This document shows positions 7,064 through 14,183 of a stretch of DNA of 21,013 nucleotides, piece after piece. The position numbers and the translations under genes were made by a program. Every line of letters starts with the position of its first letter. Within the stretch, counting starts at the first letter, position 1. The notes below the pieces were generated by a model. That model did not search any database and was not told where the DNA came from. It worked only from the letters and a program-made list of their open reading frames with translations. This DNA is from Bacteriovoracaceae bacterium (GTDB taxonomy: Bacteria; Bdellovibrionota; Bacteriovoracia; Bacteriovoracales; Bacteriovoracaceae), in NCBI GenBank assembly GCA_947442115.1, contig CANEVK010000005.1, positions 1-21,013 of the forward strand, written 5' to 3'.

Positions 7064-8099
7064 AATTAGGGTTTGAGATTTGAAAAGTAGACTTAAGTGG
7101 TAAATGATCAGATAAGGCCGAAGGTAAAATTTCGGCCTTTATCATTTTAAGCCCGGCCTGATAAAAGATGTAATCTAAACGTCTTTCAGGCCTAGAGGCA
7201 GGAAAAGTCAAATAACTAGCTTCATCAAGCGCATAAATTTCATCTGGAATGACCTCTAGCAAATTTGACTTCACCATTTCCTGATAGCTTGAATCATTTT
7301 CATATTCATCTTTATTCGTCACAAATTTAGATTTTTTAGATGCTGATGGTGGGAGCATATTAAAATCACCTGCAACAAAATCAATTTTTTCCTGTTTTAT
7401 TTTTTCTACGAGTTGTCGGACTTGATCTTGGCGATCGAGCTTATCATAAGCTTCTAGGTGAAGATTAATCAGAGAAATTTTTTTACTACCTAAATCGATT
7501 TCAACCTTTTGAAAATAACGATGAGGATAAAAGAGATTATACCACCAAGGCTGAGACATAGGTTTTTGAAGTAAAGTAACTTCCTGAGATGTGATAGGAT
7601 AGCGACTGAGAATCGCCCCACCTGATTTAACTCTCCCGAAATTTCTTGATAAAGGCCAGTATGGGAATGGGATGTAATTTGATTCCCAACCAACTGCCAA
7701 GGCAATGTAGGGGTAATTCGCTTTTCTCGCCAGTACTTGGGCCTGATTTAAATTAAAAGATCTTTCAGATTGGATATCAATCTCTTGCAAACAAACGATA
7801 TCCGGTGATGAAAAAGTTATTTCTGAGACCAAGACATTAAGCTTATCTTCATAAAACTTTTTTTCCTTGGGAGAATAGAGTGGGCCATCTGATCCTTCAC
7901 CAAAAAGGAATCCAAGATTCCAGGTTTGAATCTTAATAACTGAAGGGTGCTCTTCATTGTTTACAATTCCTTCAGTTTCAATTCTAAGCAATTCACCCTT
8001 TGTGACTTTTTTCTGCAAACTCCATGGATAGGAGCACCAGGCGAGCACGAGGATAAAAGTGAGAACTAAAAAAGAAAGAATGATGAATGTCACTTTCAC
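7044..8099 (-). CDS. Membrane-anchored endonuclease/exonuclease/phosphatase (EEP) fold enzyme
   Basis: A metal-dependent phosphodiesterase-type hydrolase; the substrate (nucleic acid, lipid or phosphoester) is not evident. I choose the GTG at 8099 rather than the ATG at 8126. GGAGG lies nine bases before the GTG, and the GTG overlaps the previous gene's stop as GTGA; the ATG has no ribosome site. The 351-residue product starts with a strong membrane helix (about 2-22), then a domain that should lie outside the cytoplasm. EEP motifs are in order: TWNLGF (Asn61), LQEID (Glu106), NLHLEAYD (His214), GDFNMLP (Asp245, Asn247), RLDYIF (Asp309) and SDHLPL (Asp331, His332). It is the last gene of a three-gene coupled operon. 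Its 3' end overlaps the mltD-like gene by 20 bases and carries that gene's probable terminator. Confidence 0.88.
   Translation of the reverse strand: MKVTFIILSFLVLTFILVLAWCSYPWSLQKKVTKGELLRIETEGIVNNEEHPSVIKIQTWNLGFLFGEGSDGPLYSPKEKKFYEDKLNVLVSEITFSSPDIVCLQEIDIQSERSFNLNQAQVLARKANYPYIALAVGWESNYIPFPYWPLSRNFGRVKSGGAILSRYPITSQEVTLLQKPMSQPWWYNLFYPHRYFQKVEIDLGSKKISLINLHLEAYDKLDRQDQVRQLVEKIKQEKIDFVAGDFNMLPPSASKKSKFVTNKDEYENDSSYQEMVKSNLLEVIPDEIYALDEASYLTFPASRPERRLDYIFYQAGLKMIKAEILPSALSDHLPLKSTFQISNPNFNPYSQ
7114..7148 (+). terminator. Probable intrinsic terminator of the mltD-like gene, inside the EEP coding sequence
   Basis: AAGGCCGAA (7114-7122) and TTCGGCCTT (7131-7139) form a perfect nine-pair stem with an eight-base loop. 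On the plus strand it is followed by the U-rich TATCATTTT (7140-7148). It lies 51 bases beyond the mltD-like stop and within codons of the opposite EEP gene (KAEILPSAL). The U tract is interrupted, so efficiency is uncertain; on the minus strand no U tract follows. Confidence 0.5.
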
Positions 8100-9361
8100 A
8101 CCTTTTTGCCTCCAATAAAGAGGCATTCAAGAGAGCCAGGAAAAGTAACCCCTTCAAATGGGCTGTGCTTAACTTTAGTTTTTAAAAAATTTGAATCTAT
8201 CTTCTGAGGTTTTGTTAAATTTAAAACAGTAAAATTCGCTTTATATCCTGGCGCTAAAAATCCAACACCTTGACCAATATCAGTATAATCAGGAATCATT
8301 TTTTTCCAGGTTGATAAAAATTTATTAAAAAAACGCCCTGGATTTTCAGAGCAAACCTTAGCAATAGTTTGAGTCGATACTCCTTGAGTAAGAAGCCAAG
8401 TCACGAAAGAAACATATGTATCTAGCCCTGTTAGACCTGAAGAACCTTCATGCTTTTCTTCAAGAGTATGTGGAGCATGATCCGTTGCCAAATACTGGAT
8501 CTCACCGTTCTTTAATGCCTCCAAAAGAATTGATCGATCCTCAGGGTATCTAATGGGAGGATTCATTTGAAAAAATTTCAATCTCTCAGGAGGAATATTT
8601 GTCTGATCGAAATAGAGGTGCTGAGGGGTCACTTCTATTTCGACCTGAACACCTCGCTTGCGCGCTTCGCGAATTAACTTGAGACCTTCACCAGTTGAGT
8701 AATGGCAGAGTTTGCCTTTCAAAGAGTATTTTTCGATGAGGTGAAGAGCATCTGCTGTAGCTACGACTTCCGCACGAGAAGGTCTCTTCTCATGATGTAA
8801 AGCTAAAGATTTATTCTCATCTAAGATAACAGGGTCTTCACAATGGAAACTAACGGTCTGGCCTTTATAATGTGATAATGTCTCATCCAAAGTGAGGGTA
8901 TCTTTAAAAAATAAATCTCCAATTGAAGGACCCATATAAACTTTATAGGGAACGGTCTCAGTGAGTGGACGAGTTTTAGGCCCAATACCTGCATAAAACC
9001 AAATGCAATGATGTGCTTTATAAGAGAGTGAGAGTTTTTTTGAATAACTCTCATTATCAACGGGAGGAACTGGGTTATTAGGCATATCCCCAGCGTGAGT
9101 GACTCCGCCATTTTTCATCGCTGCAAAAGCGGTGAAAAAATCTTCTTTGTAATTATTATTCCCAGAAATATCTTCACGGGCATGAATATGAACATCCCCC
9201 ATGCCAGCAAAAAGTAAGCAATCATCTGAAAAATAAAAATCGAGCTCTTCTCTGGTAAATCCTAAATCCCCTATACTTTGAATGAGACCATTGTCATTAA
9301 CGAGAATCTGTTGTCGTTTCAGGTAGGTAGATGTTGCACACTGAGCTTCAATTTTTATCAT
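8096..9361 (-). CDS. pyrC: Dihydroorotase-family cyclic amidohydrolase
   Basis: Likely interconverts carbamoyl-aspartate and dihydroorotate in pyrimidine synthesis; a related cyclic-amide hydrolase is possible. The 421 residues carry the binuclear-metal amidohydrolase set: GMGDVHIHARED (53-64) with His58 and His60, GDMPNNPVP (91-99), YKVYMGPSIGD (139-149) with Lys140 placed as the carboxylated lysine, SFHCED with His173, LCHYST with His220, VTPQHLYFD (244-252), and ATDHAPH (292-298) with catalytic Asp294. The C-terminal GFLAPGYKANFTVLNL and SPFEGVTFPGSLECLFIGGKKV are typical dihydroorotase endings. It is cytoplasmic. The ATG overlaps the stop of the upstream reductase by four bases (ATGA), with GAGG eight bases before, and its TGA overlaps the next gene's GTG. 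Its placement with a reductase and an EEP enzyme rather than other pyr genes is odd. Confidence 0.82.
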   Translation of the reverse strand: MIKIEAQCATSTYLKRQQILVNDNGLIQSIGDLGFTREELDFYFSDDCLLFAGMGDVHIHAREDISGNNNYKEDFFTAFAAMKNGGVTHAGDMPNNPVPPVDNESYSKKLSLSYKAHHCIWFYAGIGPKTRPLTETVPYKVYMGPSIGDLFFKDTLTLDETLSHYKGQTVSFHCEDPVILDENKSLALHHEKRPSRAEVVATADALHLIEKYSLKGKLCHYSTGEGLKLIREARKRGVQVEIEVTPQHLYFDQTNIPPERLKFFQMNPPIRYPEDRSILLEALKNGEIQYLATDHAPHTLEEKHEGSSGLTGLDTYVSFVTWLLTQGVSTQTIAKVCSENPGRFFNKFLSTWKKMIPDYTDIGQGVGFLAPGYKANFTVLNLTKPQKIDSNFLKTKVKHSPFEGVTFPGSLECLFIGGKKV

Positions 9362-10113
9362 GTTGTAGACCTCAAAACCTTGGTTGGAGATCCTTGGGCC
9401 ATGGGCATGGTAATGATTTCATCGATGACAACATGACGGGGACGATCCAACATAAATTGCATCATATCAGCGATATCATCGGCCAGAAGAGGTTTCATGC
9501 CGGAGTAAACACTTTCAGCTGTAGACTGGTCCCCCTTGAATCTCGTCAAACTAAATTCTGTCTCAACCATTCCAGGAGAAATCTGCATAATTCTAATATT
9601 CTTACCGCAAGTTTCTTCTCGTAAAGCTTGAGTAAAAGAATGAACGGCATGCTTTGTGGCACAGTATACGGCCCCCCCTTGATAGGAGTGATGACCAGCG
9701 ACAGAGCATAGATTAATAATGTCGCCCTCCCCATGCTTAAGCATCCAGGGAAGAACAAGGTGAACAAGTTTGAAATTGGCCATAATATTTGTCTGAATCA
9801 TCATTTCAAGATCTGACCACTGAGAATCTTGAACAAAATCTTTACCAAGGGCAATGCCAGCATTATTAATGAGGACATCCACTTTTTTCTGAGACGCCGT
9901 GGCGATTTTTTCACCTAAATCCGAAGAATTCACATCAGAATCTATTAAATAAACTTTCAAATTTGGATAAAGAAGAATTAATTCTTTTTTTAACTCTTCT
10001 AAGCGCTGCAAGCGCCTAGAGACTAGGATCAGCTCATAACCTTTTTTGGCCAGAGAAAAACTCATGGATCGACCAATACCAGATGAGGCGCCAGTAACAA
10101 GTGCTGTTTTCAT
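9358..10113 (-). CDS. Short-chain dehydrogenase/reductase, YdfG-like
   Basis: An NAD(P)-dependent oxidoreductase of 251 residues, cytoplasmic. The nucleotide-binding motif TGASSGIG (7-14), the basic pair SRR (32-34) that favours NADP, NNAG (83-86), Asn109, Ser137, Tyr150 and Lys154 (YCATK) are all present, so the enzyme should be active. The C-terminal half (SPGMVETEFSLTRFKGD at 179-195, then AESVYSGMKPLLADDIADMM) follows the E. coli YdfG pattern. YdfG oxidises L-allo-threonine and other 3-hydroxy acids and reduces malonic semialdehyde. It is the first gene of the operon with the dihydroorotase and EEP genes. The ATG at 10113 has a perfect AGGAG (complement of 10122-10126) at eight bases, embedded in a palindrome. 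Exact substrate is unproven. Confidence 0.87.
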   Translation of the reverse strand: MKTALVTGASSGIGRSMSFSLAKKGYELILVSRRLQRLEELKKELILLYPNLKVYLIDSDVNSSDLGEKIATASQKKVDVLINNAGIALGKDFVQDSQWSDLEMMIQTNIMANFKLVHLVLPWMLKHGEGDIINLCSVAGHHSYQGGAVYCATKHAVHSFTQALREETCGKNIRIMQISPGMVETEFSLTRFKGDQSTAESVYSGMKPLLADDIADMMQFMLDRPRHVVIDEIITMPMAQGSPTKVLRSTT

Positions 10114-10122
10114 TATTTAGAC

Positions 10123-10141
10123 TCCTAAAATTATTTTAGGA
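10123..10141. repeat. Perfect 19-base palindrome covering the Shine-Dalgarno of the reductase operon
   Basis: TCCTAAAAT-T-ATTTTAGGA has two perfect nine-base arms around one base. On the minus strand its downstream arm supplies most of the AGGAG ribosome site of the reductase gene. The same bases include the candidate -10 box TAAAAT (complement of 10133-10138). It could be a repressor operator at the promoter. If transcription starts further upstream, it could instead be an A/U-rich hairpin hiding the Shine-Dalgarno. Confidence 0.6.
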
Positions 10142-10161
10142 CTGGTGATATGAAACGTCAC
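10133..10161 (-). promoter_or_regulatory. Candidate promoter of the reductase-dihydroorotase-EEP operon
   Basis: On the minus strand GTGACG (complement of 10156-10161) is 17 bases from TAAAAT (complement of 10133-10138). The -35 matches four of six and the -10 five of six consensus positions. Transcription would start within or just after the palindrome, leaving a leader of about 15 bases with only the AGGAG site. Confidence 0.4.
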
Positions 10162-10187
10162 TTGATGAATTCAAACTAATTATGAAC

Positions 10188-10229
10188 AAGAATAAAAGGG
10201 ACCACATCCTTAAAGATGCGATCCCTTTT
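10188..10229 (-). terminator. Rho-independent terminator of acnA
   Basis: The arms 10194-10208 and 10215-10229 form a 15-pair stem around a six-base loop, followed on the minus strand by TTTTATTCTT. On that strand the two imperfect positions are G-U pairs; on the plus strand the same positions are C-A mismatches. The hairpin is therefore built for the minus strand, ten bases after the acnA stop. It also insulates the downstream reductase operon from acnA transcription. Confidence 0.88.
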
Positions 10230-10238
10230 AAAGAGAGC

Positions 10239-12932
10239 TTAGGCGTTTAACTTGCGAAGAACGTAGTGAAGGATGCCGGAATTTTTGTAGTACTCTAATT
10301 CATTGGCCGTATCGATTCGTGACTGAAGTTTTACCTTGGTCACTTCACCATTCTTACGTTTAATTTCGGCTTCTAGAACCGCTTTTGGCTTCATTTCAGT
10401 TAAACCATGAATCGTAACTTCTTCTGAACCATCAAGATTAAGAGATTTACGAGTTTGCCCATCGGTAAATACACATGGAATAACACCCATGCCAATCAAA
10501 TTTGAGCGGTGAATCCTCTCAAAACTTTCTGCCACAACGGCTTTAATGCCGAGGAGACGAGTTCCCTTGGCCGCCCAGTCTCGAGATGATCCAGTCCCAT
10601 ATTCTTTACCAGCAAAAACAACAAGTCCCTTACCAGCAGCTTGATACTTCATCGAGGCATCATAGATTGTGGTCTCTTCATTGGAAGGGATATAAGTTGT
10701 ATATCCACCTTCTTTTCCAGACTTCACCATTTCATTTTTAAGACGAATATTGGCAAAAGTTCCTCGTGTCATAACTTCATCATGACCACGACGAGCTCCA
10801 TACTGATTGAAATCAGAAGGTTTAACCCCACGGCCAACAAGGTAGGCACCGGCCGGTGTTTCTGGCTTAAATGAACCAGCAGGTGAAATGTGATCGGTTG
10901 TGATCGAGTCACCAAAAAGACCAAGAACGTTGGCCCCGATGATATCTTTCACAGCTTCAGGATCTTTTTTCATTCCCTTAAAGTAAGGTGGATTATTGAT
11001 ATAAGTAGAATTTGAATCCCACGCAAATGTCTCCCCTTCTTTCACAGGAACTTTTTGCCAATCAGCATCTCCATCAAACACATTTGAATAGCGAGACTTG
11101 TACATCGCTGGTGTAATGGCTTTTGCCATCACATCATGAATTTCTTGAGAAGTAGGCCAGATGTCTTTAAGGAAAACATTGTTGCCCTTAGAGTCTTTGC
11201 CAATAGGATCTTTTGAAAGATCAAGTTTCACATTTCCAGCAAGTGCGTAAGCAACAACTAAGGGAGGCGAAGCCAGGTAGTTGGCCTTTGTATCAGGGGA
11301 AACACGTCCCTCAAAGTTTCTGTTACCCGAAAGAACAGCTGCAACGGCCAGGTTGCCATCTTTAATCGTTTTAGAAAACTCCGTCGCAATAGGGCCAGAG
11401 TTACCGATACAAGTCGTACAACCATATCCTACGAGATTAAATCCGAGTTTATTGAGTTCACCTTGAAGTCCAGCGGCCTCAAGGTAATCAGTCACCACTT
11501 GAGAGCCCGGAGCAAGAGAAGTTTTTACCCATGGCTTAACTGTTAGTCCAAGAGCATTGGCTTTCTTCGCCACAAGGCCAGCACCAATGAGGACAGATGG
11601 ATTAGAAGTATTAGTACAAGAAGTGATGGCCGCAATCATCACATCTCCATGAGTGAGAGTGAAATTCTTACCTTCAACAGCTTGAGTTTTATTCACATCA
11701 TCTGAATGAACTTTATAACCAGCTTCAGATGTAAGGTCCTTCATAAAGCCGCTTGAAACGTCAGTTAACGAAATTCTATCTTGAGGACGCTTTGGTCCGG
11801 CCAGTGAAGGAACTACGGTTCCTAAATCAAGCTCAATAGAATCAGTATAGAGAGGATCTTTGGTATCATTTCTCCAGAAGCCTTGCTCTTTGGCATAAGC
11901 TTCAACAAGCTGAACACGATCTTCATCGCGTCCAGAGAATCTAAGATAATCAATTGTCTTCTCATCGATAGGGAAGAAACCGCAAGTTGCTCCATACTCA
12001 GGGGCCATATTCGAAATAGTCGAGCGATCAGCAAGAGTCATATCTTTAAGACCAGGACCGTAGAATTCTACAAACTTATCAACCACACCTTTTTTACGAA
12101 GCATATTTGTCACAGTCAGAACAATATCAGTTGCCGTAACACCTTCATTCACTTTTCCTGTAAACTTAAAACCAATCACTTCGGGGATGAGCATGGTCAC
12201 GGCCTGACCAAGCATCGCCGCTTCTGCTTCAATACCACCAACACCCCAACCAAGGACTGATAGACCGTTCACCATCGTGGTGTGAGAGTCTGTCCCCACA
12301 CAAGTGTCGCAGTAAGCGAGAGTTTTACCATCTTCTTCTTTTGTCCACACAGTTTGAGCAAGATATTCAACATTCACTTGGTGACATATACCAGTTCCAG
12401 GAGGAACAACTCTGAAATTTTGGAATGCTTTCTGACCCCATTTAAGAAAGTTGTAGCGTTCGGCATTTCTTTCATATTCAAGGGCCTTATTTTTTTCAAA
12501 GGCTTCTTTGTTACCAAAGTGATCAACGATAAGAGAGTGATCAATCACGAGATCTACTGGAACAAGCGGATTAATTTTCTGAGGATTCCCACCTACGGCC
12601 TTCATCGCATCTCTCATGGCCGCAAGATCTACAACAGCAGGAACACCTGTAAAATCTTGCATGAGAACACGAGCAGGATAGTAATTAATTTCACGAGTTG
12701 ATTTTTTATCCTTGGTCCATTGACCCATGGCCTTGATATCATCACCATATACTGTAAAGCCATCTTCATTACGGAGAAGATTCTCCATAAGAACTTTAAG
12801 TGAATAAGGAAGATTGTCCACATCACCTACGCCAGCGGCCTGAGCAGCTTTAAGTGAAAAATAGTCGTAAGACTTATTTCCGACCTTAAGGGATTTGCGG
12901 GTTTTAAAAGAATCTAATCTTTTTTCTGACAC
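10239..12932 (-). CDS. acnA: Aconitate hydratase, AcnA type
   Basis: Isomerises citrate to isocitrate via cis-aconitate in the TCA cycle; a cytoplasmic [4Fe-4S] enzyme. At 897 residues it matches the AcnA/IRP1 class (E. coli AcnA is 891). The cluster ligands are Cys439 in TSCTNTSNPS and Cys505 and Cys508 in GYGCTTCIGNSG, nearly the same numbering as E. coli AcnA. Other landmarks include LMQDFTGVPAVVDLAAMR (90-107), the GTDSHTTM loop (213-220), and C-terminal GLFGDSITTDHISPAG and GKEYGTGSSRDWAAKG of the swivelling domain. The start is a GTG at 12932 with AGGAG six bases upstream. It appears monocistronic, with its own promoter (12971-12999) and a strong terminator (10188-10229). No IRP-like RNA element was recognised nearby. 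Confidence 0.97.
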   Translation of the reverse strand: MSEKRLDSFKTRKSLKVGNKSYDYFSLKAAQAAGVGDVDNLPYSLKVLMENLLRNEDGFTVYGDDIKAMGQWTKDKKSTREINYYPARVLMQDFTGVPAVVDLAAMRDAMKAVGGNPQKINPLVPVDLVIDHSLIVDHFGNKEAFEKNKALEYERNAERYNFLKWGQKAFQNFRVVPPGTGICHQVNVEYLAQTVWTKEEDGKTLAYCDTCVGTDSHTTMVNGLSVLGWGVGGIEAEAAMLGQAVTMLIPEVIGFKFTGKVNEGVTATDIVLTVTNMLRKKGVVDKFVEFYGPGLKDMTLADRSTISNMAPEYGATCGFFPIDEKTIDYLRFSGRDEDRVQLVEAYAKEQGFWRNDTKDPLYTDSIELDLGTVVPSLAGPKRPQDRISLTDVSSGFMKDLTSEAGYKVHSDDVNKTQAVEGKNFTLTHGDVMIAAITSCTNTSNPSVLIGAGLVAKKANALGLTVKPWVKTSLAPGSQVVTDYLEAAGLQGELNKLGFNLVGYGCTTCIGNSGPIATEFSKTIKDGNLAVAAVLSGNRNFEGRVSPDTKANYLASPPLVVAYALAGNVKLDLSKDPIGKDSKGNNVFLKDIWPTSQEIHDVMAKAITPAMYKSRYSNVFDGDADWQKVPVKEGETFAWDSNSTYINNPPYFKGMKKDPEAVKDIIGANVLGLFGDSITTDHISPAGSFKPETPAGAYLVGRGVKPSDFNQYGARRGHDEVMTRGTFANIRLKNEMVKSGKEGGYTTYIPSNEETTIYDASMKYQAAGKGLVVFAGKEYGTGSSRDWAAKGTRLLGIKAVVAESFERIHRSNLIGMGVIPCVFTDGQTRKSLNLDGSEEVTIHGLTEMKPKAVLEAEIKRKNGEVTKVKLQSRIDTANELEYYKNSGILHYVLRKLNA

Positions 12933-12970
12933 GTGAAACTCCTGAAGTTTAGTTGAAAAATTGATAAGTT

Positions 12971-12999
12971 ATTCTATCTCTCTTCTCGGAATCAGACAA
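12971..12999 (-). promoter_or_regulatory. Promoter of acnA
   Basis: On the minus strand TTGTCT (complement of 12994-12999) is exactly 17 bases from TAGAAT (complement of 12971-12976). The -35 matches four of six and the -10 five of six consensus positions. The predicted leader is about 32 bases and ends with AGGAG before the GTG start. I see no clear promoter for the divergent gene at 13108 in the remaining part of the 175-base gap. Confidence 0.55.
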
Positions 13000-13107
13000 A
13001 GGGAAAGGCTGAGGAATTAAACCCCTAAAACGTCCAAGTAATCCTGTCGGTCATTATTCTATTTAAGTGTTCGAGAAATAACCCGAAAAGTTTAATAGAG
13101 GTAAGCC

Positions 13108-13551
13108 ATGAAAAATGGACATCAATTAAGCAGGGAAAAGCATTTAGACCATATGGTCAGAGTTGTTCCATTTATTGTCGGGGCCTATTTTTTACAGTGC
13201 TATATGATTATGCAACTTGGAGATAGCTCTGTGGCCAGAAATGGGATTTTCTTTCTTGGCGCTTGCCTGGCCCTCATGATCTCAAGTTTTATTACCTATG
13301 ATTTGACTCACAGAGTAACTGTTTACGATGAGTTTTTAAAAATTGAAGTAAAATGGCTCAAATTCGAAAAGAAAATATATTATCAATCGATTACTCAAAT
13401 CCATGTTAACGACCCAGGAGAAAACTTTTCACACATCTGCCTTTCCACAATGGATGGTGAAAAAATTAAATTTTACTTTGTTGATGAGGCAGATAAAATT
13501 AAACAATGGATAGAAAGTCAAAAATCAAAAAGTTTTCCACAAGCGGCTTAG
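13108..13551 (+). CDS. Small membrane protein with two N-terminal helices and a possible PH-like domain
   Basis: A 147-residue protein I do not recognise by name. It has a short basic N terminus, two membrane helices (about 17-36 and 45-63), and then a soluble beta-rich domain (about 68-136): HRVTVYDEFLKIEVKWLKFEKKIYY, ITQIHVND, ICLSTMDGEKIKFYF, ending in a helix (126-140). Two helices followed by this strand pattern resemble bacterial PH-like (DUF304-type) membrane proteins, but the similarity is only by eye. Both ends should face the cytoplasm. AGAGG (13097-13101) at six bases supports the ATG. It overlaps the following FecR-domain gene by 46 bases, so the two are certainly co-transcribed and probably functionally linked. 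Confidence 0.75.
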   Translation: MKNGHQLSREKHLDHMVRVVPFIVGAYFLQCYMIMQLGDSSVARNGIFFLGACLALMISSFITYDLTHRVTVYDEFLKIEVKWLKFEKKIYYQSITQIHVNDPGENFSHICLSTMDGEKIKFYFVDEADKIKQWIESQKSKSFPQAA

Positions 13552-14183
13552 TTTTTTTGCTCATTTTTTTTTCAGAAATGTTAAATGCTCAAACTTTTGA
13601 TCTTGGCGTTGTGACAAAAGTAGAAGGTGAAGTAAGTTTCTTAGAATTTTCCCCTCCTCATAGGCTTTCACAAACTCAAAAAGATAGTCAGCTGCAATCT
13701 GGTGGGTCATATCTTGCCAAAGATGACTCTTTCATGACTGTAAAAATTTTTGATGAGAGTTTTTTACGTTTAAACCCGAAGTCGAAAATTTCACTTGAAT
13801 ATGATCCTGCATCAAAAGAATTAAAAATCTTTCTCTTTAATGGTTCTCTAAAGGCCATTTTGGGGCAATCACCAAAAAGTCGGCTTGAAAAAATGATCAT
13901 TCAAAGTGGAGGTTCTCAATTTGAGTCTACTGCTGCCAAATTTACCGTGAGTAGAAATTTGATCAAAGACAGTAGTAGTGTTTATGTTGAGAAAGGAATT
14001 GTTATTGCAAATGTTTATCATAGAGAGCAAAAGAAAGATTCGGAGATCATCTACCAAAATGAGACAACGACTATAAGCGACAACGATCTAGAAATCTCTT
14101 CTGCCAAAACCATGAAGGAGAAGGAAATAAAATTCCTTCATCCCTCAAATTATCTACCTAAAAAAAATAAAATTATGCGTTAA
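13506..14183 (+). CDS. FecR-domain exported protein
   Basis: A 225-residue protein with an N-terminal signal peptide: basic MDRKSKIKK, hydrophobic GLVFLLIFF (14-22), probable cleavage after LNA (about 28). Next comes a FecR-like domain: FDLGVVTKVEGEVSF (31-45), SQLQSGGSYLAKDDSFMTVKIFDESFLRLNPKSKISL (61-97), an all-beta core to about 171, then a lysine-rich tail. Unlike the FecR anti-sigma regulators there is no cytoplasmic sigma-binding domain, so this belongs to the free-standing periplasmic FecR proteins, whose role is poorly defined. The start lies inside the preceding gene and has no well-spaced ribosome site, consistent with translational coupling. Its last 11 bases overlap the end of lpd, and a terminator-like hairpin at 14199 lies just beyond. 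Confidence 0.82.
   Translation: MDRKSKIKKFSTSGLVFLLIFFSEMLNAQTFDLGVVTKVEGEVSFLEFSPPHRLSQTQKDSQLQSGGSYLAKDDSFMTVKIFDESFLRLNPKSKISLEYDPASKELKIFLFNGSLKAILGQSPKSRLEKMIIQSGGSQFESTAAKFTVSRNLIKDSSSVYVEKGIVIANVYHREQKKDSEIIYQNETTTISDNDLEISSAKTMKEKEIKFLHPSNYLPKKNKIMR

Noticed and set aside
8100..8126. ATG start at 8126 for the EEP gene
   Set aside because: No ribosome site precedes it and it would overlap the previous gene by 31 bases; the GTG at 8099 has GGAGG and a GTGA overlap.
11883..12260. Open frame of 125 codons on the plus strand opposite acnA
   Set aside because: A shadow of acnA codon structure; no independent evidence of coding.
12282..12701. Open frame of 139 codons on the plus strand opposite acnA
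   Set aside because: It lies entirely within a well-supported acnA gene, with low-complexity composition, no ribosome site and no recognisable domain.
13021..13107. Promoter for the membrane protein/FecR pair
   Set aside because: Only poor matches were seen, including one with a 15-base spacer whose -10 would abut the ribosome site; nothing worth annotating.
14114..14144. Overlapping inverted repeats (GAAGGAA/TTCCTTC and ATGAAGGA/TCCTTCAT) inside the end of the FecR-domain gene, possible lpd terminator
   Set aside because: No U tract follows on the minus strand, the two stems compete, and the U-rich run after the lpd stop lies before them.
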